DNA of 64,000 nt from Nonomuraea deserti. Its GTDB lineage: Bacteria > Actinomycetota > Actinomycetes > Streptosporangiales > Streptosporangiaceae. Positions 55,600-61,375 of this stretch are shown here, piece after piece. Within the stretch, counting starts at the first letter, position 1; the number at the start of each line of letters is the position of its first letter. The notes below the pieces were generated by a model. The model made no database searches, was not told where the DNA came from, and saw nothing but the letters and a program-made list of their open reading frames with translations. Position numbers and translations under genes: made by a program. The stretch lies in the NCBI RefSeq assembly GCF_004348685.1, contig NZ_SMKO01000002.1, positions 1 through 64,000 of the forward strand, read 5' to 3'.

Positions 55600-56636
55600 A
55601 TTTCCTCCTCCCCGATGACCTGCGGTGCGATGTCGTCTTCGCCGCCCCAGACGCCTTCGTCCTCGGGGAGCCCGACGTTCTTGTCCCGGTCGCGTTCCTG
55701 GCCGGCGCCCGCGCCCGCGCCGCCCATCGGCATGAAGGGCATCATCGGCATGCCGGACGAGCCCGGTCCGCGCAAGCCGGCCGCCGAGACGCCCCCGTTC
55801 GCGCCGGCGCCGAGTCCTCCCGGTCCCGTGCCCAGGCCGCTGAAGGAGCCGGGCCCCGAGCGGGTACTCGGGTTGAGGGAGTTGGGGTCCACGGACGGGA
55901 GGTTGCCGCCCGGGATCTGCGGGGTCGTGGGGTTGTAGTTCGACAGGTCGGTCGCGTCCGGGTTGTTGAGAGCCGAGTCGATGTCGGGGACCTTCATGTC
56001 CGCCGGGTCGGTGCCCGGCAGGTTCTGCTGGGGCAGGTCGGTGCTGGGGGTGTCCATGCCGGGCAGGTTGCTGTCGGGCAGTTCGCTGTCCGGCAGCTTG
56101 CTCTCGGGCAGGTTGCTGTCGGGCAGGTTGCTGTCAGGCAGCTTGCTGTCGGGCAGGTTAGTGTCGGGCATGCCGGACAGGTCTGGGTTCTCCGGTTTGC
56201 CCAGATCGCCGAGGCCCGGGTCGCCGAGGCCGCCAGGACCGCCGGGATCGCCCAGACCGAGGTCGCCGGGGCCTTGCGGGCCCAGGTCGCCGGGACCGCC
56301 GGGGCCGCTGTCCTCGTCGGCCTTCCGGTAGTCGCGATCGGCCGCCTTGAGCGCCGGAGTCCAGCTCTCCAGCGCCCTGTGTGCCCTGGCCAGCGTGTCG
56401 CGCTGGGTCTCGATCGACTGCGAGTGGACGCTCCCGAGCCCCCAGCCCGCCACGCCGAAGCCCGGCCAGGGCACGTCGAGCTTGCTGTCGGCCGCCTGCA
56501 GTCTGGTGAGCAGATCGGTCTGATCGAAGACCTTTCTGCCTGCCTTGTCGAGCTCGTCCTTGGTGAAGGAGATGCCCGACGACATCTCCATCCCTTGGCC
56601 GCCGTAGCCCGGCAGGCCCGGCATCCCGTTGGTCAT
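55596..56636 (-). CDS. Long Pro-rich T7SS protein with pentapeptide repeats and shared tail (copy C)
   Basis: A 346-residue protein. The N-terminal 105 residues are mostly helical without a clear WXG turn (FTKDELDKAGRKVFDQTDLLTRLQAADSKL). Then come a GPGDLG-rich stretch, eight LPDSN-type pentapeptides (about 155-195) and more Pro/Asn-rich sequence. The tail is MPMMPFMPMGGAGAGAG, then an ERDRDKNVGLPEDEGVWGG segment and VIGEEEM. Coupled to both neighbours by four-base overlaps. Without the tail it would be taken for a low-complexity protein. Confidence 0.68.
   Translation of the reverse strand: MTNGMPGLPGYGGQGMEMSSGISFTKDELDKAGRKVFDQTDLLTRLQAADSKLDVPWPGFGVAGWGLGSVHSQSIETQRDTLARAHRALESWTPALKAADRDYRKADEDSGPGGPGDLGPQGPGDLGLGDPGGPGGLGDPGLGDLGKPENPDLSGMPDTNLPDSKLPDSNLPDSNLPESKLPDSELPDSNLPGMDTPSTDLPQQNLPGTDPADMKVPDIDSALNNPDATDLSNYNPTTPQIPGGNLPSVDPNSLNPSTRSGPGSFSGLGTGPGGLGAGANGGVSAAGLRGPGSSGMPMMPFMPMGGAGAGAGQERDRDKNVGLPEDEGVWGGEDDIAPQVIGEEEM
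56055..56173 (-). repeat. 15-bp tandem repeat coding LPDSN pentapeptides
   Basis: About eight 15-base units, of the form GGTTGCTGTCGGGCA on the plus strand, code (minus strand) MPDTN, LPDSK, LPDSN, LPDSN, LPESK, LPDSE, LPDSN and LPGMD. Two units are identical in DNA; the others differ by one or a few bases. The array lies in the Pro-rich part of the copy C protein. Confidence 0.85.
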
Positions 56637-57943
56637 TCGATCACCGGATCCGTCGTGTCGTGGCCGACCGTCCAGCAGCTCTTGTCCTCCGGCACGTACG
56701 TGTTCCGCTCCAGGTCGCTGTACTCGCCGCCCGCGCCGCCGCCCATGAACGGCATGAAGGGCATGCCGCCCGCCATCCCCGGTGAGGAGCCGCGCCCGAG
56801 GGGGGTGACCAGCGGGGACTGACCACCGCCGATGGCCGGCGAGCCGATCACCGAGGGGATGCCCGGCGTACCGCCGGTGGTGGGGAGGCCGTAGCCGATC
56901 TGCGGGTTGAGCGTGGTGGAGGGCGTGGTCACGGTCGGCGGAGCGATCGTGGCGGTCGGCGGCTGGTAGCCGGCCATGTCGGTCTGGCGCGGATCCGTGG
57001 GATTCGTGCCGCCGGTGGTCGTCGTGTCGTCGGCGCCGATGACGGGCGGCGCCGTGGCGCCGTTCTCCGAGCCGGGGTTCTGGGTCTGGCTTGGGTCCTG
57101 GGCCGCGGGCGGGTCCGTGCCCGGGTCGGCCGGGGTGTCCGGGGCAGGGCTGGTGGGGTCGCCGGGGGCGGAGCCGCCCGGGTTGGAGCCACCGGGATCG
57201 GATCCCCGCGGGTCGGAGCCGCCGGACGGGGACCCGCCGGAAGGGGAGCCTCCGCCGCCGGTGCCGCCGGAGCTCGCGCTCGGCGCTCCGGAGCCGCCGT
57301 TGTAGGAGCCGCCGCCGTCGTTCACGGGAGTCGTGAAGGCGGGGCCTTCCGTCCCGGGGCCCGTGGGGTAGTTCGGGTCCTGCGTCTCGGCGGGGCCGCT
57401 GGGGATGCTGACCGTCGGGAGCTCGTAGGAGACGCTGTGCGGAAGATCGATGTCGTAGATGCTGACGATCTTCTGGTTGAGCTCGTAGAGCGCACGCTGG
57501 GCCTTAGTGTTCTCCAGCGACTTCCTGACGGTCTCCTCTTCGCTCCGGGTCAGGCCGGCGGACGGGACCGACACGTCCTCGTCGACCTGGGTCTTGGTGT
57601 CAGTGAGGTGCCCCGCGTACGTCTGCAGCGCGGTGCCCATCATGGACAGCTTGCTGGACAGCTCGTTGCCGGAGGCGTGCAGCAGCTCCAGCGCGGTGCG
57701 GGCCTTGGCGGCGTCGGGCCCCTTCCAGACATCGGCGATCTTGCCGGCGTGCGCCTCAAGGGCGTTGATGGCCTGCTCGATCTTGCTCGCCGCGTTCTGG
57801 TAGGTCTGCCCGGTGCTTTCGATGGTGAAGGAGTCGGTGTTCTGGAGCAGCGCCTTGATCTCGCTCTTGTCCTTGTCGACCCAGGCGCCCTGGGGCGTCC
57901 GGTCGAAGGAGAGGATCGTGACGACCTCCCGCTGCTCCCCCAT
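56633..57943 (-). CDS. Long Pro/Gly-rich WXG-like T7SS protein with shared tail (copy B)
   Basis: A 436-residue protein. The N-terminal 125 residues carry a WXG turn (ALEAHAGKIADVWKGPDAAKARTALELLHASGNELSSKL). A second helical part extends to about 190, then a Gly/Ser/Pro/Thr-rich region of some 200 residues. The tail is GGMPFMPFMGGGAGG followed by a SDLERNTYVPEDKSCW segment and TTDPVIE. It is a paralogue of the copy A protein in layout. It overlaps the small helical gene upstream (TGATG) and the copy C gene downstream (ATGA), so the three are made together. Confidence 0.72.
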   Translation of the reverse strand: MGEQREVVTILSFDRTPQGAWVDKDKSEIKALLQNTDSFTIESTGQTYQNAASKIEQAINALEAHAGKIADVWKGPDAAKARTALELLHASGNELSSKLSMMGTALQTYAGHLTDTKTQVDEDVSVPSAGLTRSEEETVRKSLENTKAQRALYELNQKIVSIYDIDLPHSVSYELPTVSIPSGPAETQDPNYPTGPGTEGPAFTTPVNDGGGSYNGGSGAPSASSGGTGGGGSPSGGSPSGGSDPRGSDPGGSNPGGSAPGDPTSPAPDTPADPGTDPPAAQDPSQTQNPGSENGATAPPVIGADDTTTTGGTNPTDPRQTDMAGYQPPTATIAPPTVTTPSTTLNPQIGYGLPTTGGTPGIPSVIGSPAIGGGQSPLVTPLGRGSSPGMAGGMPFMPFMGGGAGGEYSDLERNTYVPEDKSCWTVGHDTTDPVIE

Positions 57944-58335
57944 CAGGCCTCACCCTCGTTGGTCTGGCGGGCCCGGTCGTGGTTGTCCGCGCTCGCCTCC
58001 ACGGCCTCGACCACGCCCTGATACGCCTCGATGAACTTCTGGTAGACCTCGGCGAACTTCCTGCCCGCGTTGTTCGACCCGACGGTCGAGGCGAGCGCCA
58101 GGGCGTCCTCCCACTGACCGATCTGGGCCGAGGAGAACTCTCCGCCCGTCGAGATCTGGTTGATGTTTCCGTTGGGTCGCTCACCGCCGCCGAGCATGGC
58201 GTCGAGGCTGCTCCTCAGCTCCTGTGCGACCCCTCGTATGCCCGTCGGCGAGTTCTCGCGGGCTCCACCCTCGAACAGGTGTGGATCGACGGCAAGGGGG
58301 TCGGTGCCCCCGTCCATCGCATCCCTGCTTGTCAT
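57943..58335 (-). CDS. Small helical T7SS-associated protein (copy B)
   Basis: A 130-residue helical protein, paralogous to the gene at 52,855. It shares GVAQELRSSLDAML, a turn W in IGQWEDALALAS, and the end HDRARQTNEGEA. GAGG lies upstream of the ATG at 58335. It is the first gene of a tightly linked run with the copy B long protein (one-base overlap), and probably its dimer partner. Confidence 0.7.
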   Translation of the reverse strand: MTSRDAMDGGTDPLAVDPHLFEGGARENSPTGIRGVAQELRSSLDAMLGGGERPNGNINQISTGGEFSSAQIGQWEDALALASTVGSNNAGRKFAEVYQKFIEAYQGVVEAVEASADNHDRARQTNEGEA

Positions 58336-58404
58336 GCTTCACCTCTAGCAGCAGAACTCTCGGCCACCGCGGCTGGCGATGACCGAGAGGATCGACGGTC
58401 CGGG

Positions 58405-58710
58405 TCAGTCCGTCCAGATGCCGATGTTGCGCCGCTCGGCCTGCTCATAGTTGCCCTTGGCGACGTTGACGGCCGAGGCGGCCTGGAACAGTTGCTGGCC
58501 CATCGCCTTCTCGTGGGCGTTCCACTTCTGGCGCTTCTCCTCGAAGAACCGCTCGGCCTCGCCTTCCCAGTGCGCGCCGAGCTCCCTCTTGATGTCCGCG
58601 TACAGGTCGTCGGTCGCGCGGTCGAGCTCGGTGACGACCTTCTTGAGCTCCTCGTAGGCCTGCTCCATCGAGCCGAAACGGACGTACGTGTAGTCGTCAG
58701 GCGTGGTCAT
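58405..58710 (-). CDS. WXG100 family protein (EsxB-like)
   Basis: A 101-residue ESX substrate. The helical hairpin has the turn HWEGEAERFF (WXG) at mid-length, and the C-terminal helix holds NYEQAERRN, which fits the general T7SS signal YxxxD/E. It should dimerise with the product of the gene 17 bases upstream (58,728) and be exported through EccC. Confidence 0.88.
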   Translation of the reverse strand: MTTPDDYTYVRFGSMEQAYEELKKVVTELDRATDDLYADIKRELGAHWEGEAERFFEEKRQKWNAHEKAMGQQLFQAASAVNVAKGNYEQAERRNIGIWTD

Positions 58711-58727
58711 GGCGTTCTCCGTCCTGC

Positions 58728-59075
58728 TCAGCGGTTGGCGTTGATGAGGGAGTCGATGCGACCGCCCTCACCGGCTCCGACGAAACCGCCGGCGATGTCC
58801 ATGTTCTGGTCGGCCGCGTTCCGGTAGACGCCCGCGCCGATGTTCATCCGGTCGTAGATGTCCTCGAGGATCTTGATGACGCCCTTGAACTCGCCGTCCC
58901 ACTGGGTGAGGGCCGTGGCGAACTTCTGGGCCGCGCCACCCTTCCAGCCCTGGGTGGTCAGGTCGGCCTTGATCTGCTCGACCCGCTGCCGCATGCCCTC
59001 GATGTACTGGGCGGTGTCCTGGCAGTAGCCTGCCGCGTTCGTCAACTGAGTGGGGCTGGCCCCGTACAGTGCCAC
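58728..59075 (-). CDS. WXG100 family protein (EsxA-like)
   Basis: A 115-residue ESX protein with the WKG turn (LTTQGWKGGAAQKFATAL) and the second helix AALTQWDGEFKGVIKILEDIYDRM. It lacks a clear YxxxD/E, as EsxA-type partners do. GTG start at 59075 with GGAGG seven bases upstream. It is the first gene downstream of the 231-bp gap (59,076-59,306), which should hold the promoter of the whole esx run; I could not pick out a -35/-10 pair there. Confidence 0.88.
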   Translation of the reverse strand: MALYGASPTQLTNAAGYCQDTAQYIEGMRQRVEQIKADLTTQGWKGGAAQKFATALTQWDGEFKGVIKILEDIYDRMNIGAGVYRNAADQNMDIAGGFVGAGEGGRIDSLINANR

Positions 59076-59277
59076 TGGACCTCCAAGTCGATATGGCGTT
59101 GCTGCTACGGCGGGCGGTCACCCCCTGATGGAACCGACTACCCCCGCGATCAACCTCAAAAGGCATGTTAGCCACCATTGACCCCCTTATTCCCAGAAAC
59201 CCCAAATCACGGATCAGTCGCACTCTTGCAACTTTCCGGTGAACGCCCTGGTGGCGGGCCTGTTATGTCCTGACAAA

Positions 59278-59292
59278 CGCCTGGCCCAGGCG
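59278..59292 (-). terminator. Short hairpin after the YbaB-like gene
   Basis: CGCCTGG-C-CCAGGCG at 59278-59292 is a perfect inverted repeat, followed on the minus strand by TTTGTC. It lies 15 bases past the stop at 59307 and may partly separate the eccD/YbaB transcript from the esx genes. Confidence 0.35.
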
Positions 59293-59306
59293 GTGGGCGG
59301 ACGGCG

Positions 59307-59750
59307 TCAGAGGTCCATCCGGCGGCGGATGCGGTCGAGCTCGCCCATCACGTCCTCGAACGCCTTGTCGTGCAGCGCCCCAGCTTCCCTGATCTTGCCG
59401 AGCGCGGCCTCGGGGTCGGAGAGGTGCTTCATGGGGTTGTCGTCCTCGCCGAACATCTCGCTCGTGGCGGCGTTGAGCCGGCTCTGGAAATCAGCCGTGG
59501 CCTCCGCGAGCGTGATCTTGATCAGGTCGGCCAGCTCGCCCGAGGACAGCCGCATCGCCTTCGGATGGATCTCCAGCGTGCGCATGCCCTGATGGTCGTA
59601 CTCCACGGTGACGAAACCGTCCTCGTCCTGGGCGTGGCCGACGTACGACCCGACCTCCTGCTGGAACTTCTCCAGAAGGGCGATCTGCTCGTCGGCGCCC
59701 TTCAGCAGCTTGTCTATGTCGATCTTCGCGAAGTCGCCGAACTCCTGCAT
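59307..59750 (-). CDS. YbaB/EbfC-family protein in the T7SS cluster
   Basis: A 147-residue protein of the YbaB fold: TVEYDHQGMRTLEIHPKAMRLSSGELADLIKITLAEATADFQSRLN, with a helical C-terminal extension. YbaB proteins are dimeric nucleoid-associated DNA binders. Relatives occur inside actinobacterial ESX loci, where their role is unclear. It lies 21 bases downstream of eccD, so it shares that transcript. It may regulate the cluster or serve as a chaperone (inference). Confidence 0.78.
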   Translation of the reverse strand: MQEFGDFAKIDIDKLLKGADEQIALLEKFQQEVGSYVGHAQDEDGFVTVEYDHQGMRTLEIHPKAMRLSSGELADLIKITLAEATADFQSRLNAATSEMFGEDDNPMKHLSDPEAALGKIREAGALHDKAFEDVMGELDRIRRRMDL

Positions 59751-59771
59751 CTCACTACCCTTCCTGTCGGG

Positions 59772-61301
59772 TCATCCGGACAGCCCGCGCACCCATGTGT
59801 AGACCTCCAGCACGCCCAGGGCGAGCGGGAAGAGCTGGACGATCAGTACGATGTCCAGGATGTCGGCCGCGCGCCCCCAGAACGGCGAGGGCTTCCCCGT
59901 CGGCAGCCACAACCCGATGCCCACGCTCGTCAGCGCCACCCACAACACCCCGATGGCCACGGCCAGCGAGCCGACGATCCCGCCGGAGCTGATCAGCGAC
60001 AGCGCCAGCATGGAGAACCCGGCCAGGCCCGTGCCGATGAGCCAGATCCGCTGGCCGAACCCGCGGAAGATCCGGGCTCGCATGATGAGCGTGAGCGACA
60101 GCGACACCATCATGACGGCCGCCACCCAGCCGTCGGCGAACACCAGCAGCACCAGCGCCATCAGCGCCGAGAGGGCGATGGCCGCGATCATGCCGGTGGC
60201 GTAGCGCTGCGCACCCCTGGTGCGCTCCTGGATGGCCGCGGCGTCCAGGCGCTGGTTGTCGCTGCGGAGTTCCTCCGCGGTGGTCGGCATCGCCGGCAGC
60301 GGCACCTTGGCGAGCTTGAACGACAGCGTGGGCACCAGCGGGCTGAACGCCAGCAGCACCGCGATGGCCAGCGCCGCCACCCCGGCGGGCGAGGCCGACC
60401 ACACCATGATCACCGCCGCGCAGATCCCGGCGACCGTGGCGGCGACGGCCGTGCCGAGAAAACCGGGAACGCCGTCGGAGATCACCGCGCCTGCGACGGC
60501 GGCCACCAGCGCGGTGCAGGCGAACGCCGAGAGCAGGTGCGGCACGCCGAAGGCCAGCGGGGTCCCGCCCGGCGCGAACAAGCCCGCGACGAACCCGTAC
60601 GGCAACGCCGCGTGGCCGATCAGGGCGCCGGCCATGGAGTCCCCGACCGCCCGGGACAGCAGGGCCCCGGTGACGACCAGCAGCAGGGTCAGCAGCGCGG
60701 CCACGATCGTGACGGTGATCCCCGGCATGCCGGACAGGGCCAGGCCGATCCCGCCCAGGATGAGCAGGCCCGCGGCCCCGCCGGCGCCCACCAGCCTGGT
60801 GTGCGCGGCCGACCAGACGCCGCCGTCGCGTATGCCGGTGGCGACCACGTCCGCCACGTCGTCATAGAGGGCGGGCGGCAGGATCGCCTCGCGTGGCCTG
60901 AGGTAGAGGATCTCGCCGTCGAGCACGCCCAGCGCACCGAGGCTCTGCCCGAGGTCGAGCGGCGCCCCGCCGAGCCGCTGCAACGTCCACCCAGGGGCGG
61001 CCGCGGCGTCGCCGCCCACCTCTCCCAGCGCGCGGAGCAGGCTGGGCAGCACGTTCGGCAGCGGGACGTCGGCGGGAAGCGCCAGATCGGCCTTGCGCCG
61101 CGGGCCGACGATCGTCACGTGGCACTGTGCCGGCAGGGGCATCGGCACCTGCGGCAGCGCGCTCTGGTGGAACGGCCCTTGAGGAGGCTGCCCGGGCGGC
61201 CCCGGGAAGCCGGGCGGCGGGCCGTGCATCGGAGGAAACCCCGGGTGTGGACCCTGGGCCGGCGGTGGACCGAGTGGAGGCCCCTGAACGATCTGTCCCA
61301 T
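59772..61301 (-). CDS. eccD: Type VII secretion integral membrane protein EccD
   Basis: A 509-residue channel component. A Pro/Gly-rich start (residues 1-55) precedes a ubiquitin-like domain (about 55-140: CHVTIVGPRRKADLALPADVPLPNVL). About eleven membrane helices follow from residue 165 to the end. Conserved EccD signals include LYLRPREAILPPALYDDVADVV just before the first helix. GGAGAG lies upstream of the ATG at 61301. Divergent from eccC across 74 bp, so both core genes may share a control region. The frame is open upstream of 61301, but that part is not conserved. Confidence 0.9.
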   Translation of the reverse strand: MGQIVQGPPLGPPPAQGPHPGFPPMHGPPPGFPGPPGQPPQGPFHQSALPQVPMPLPAQCHVTIVGPRRKADLALPADVPLPNVLPSLLRALGEVGGDAAAAPGWTLQRLGGAPLDLGQSLGALGVLDGEILYLRPREAILPPALYDDVADVVATGIRDGGVWSAAHTRLVGAGGAAGLLILGGIGLALSGMPGITVTIVAALLTLLLVVTGALLSRAVGDSMAGALIGHAALPYGFVAGLFAPGGTPLAFGVPHLLSAFACTALVAAVAGAVISDGVPGFLGTAVAATVAGICAAVIMVWSASPAGVAALAIAVLLAFSPLVPTLSFKLAKVPLPAMPTTAEELRSDNQRLDAAAIQERTRGAQRYATGMIAAIALSALMALVLLVFADGWVAAVMMVSLSLTLIMRARIFRGFGQRIWLIGTGLAGFSMLALSLISSGGIVGSLAVAIGVLWVALTSVGIGLWLPTGKPSPFWGRAADILDIVLIVQLFPLALGVLEVYTWVRGLSG

Positions 61302-61375
61302 CTCAACTCTCCGTCCCCACCAATGGTCACGGACAACAGAGAACATATCTGGTCTTTTCTGGTAAGAACGTCGTG

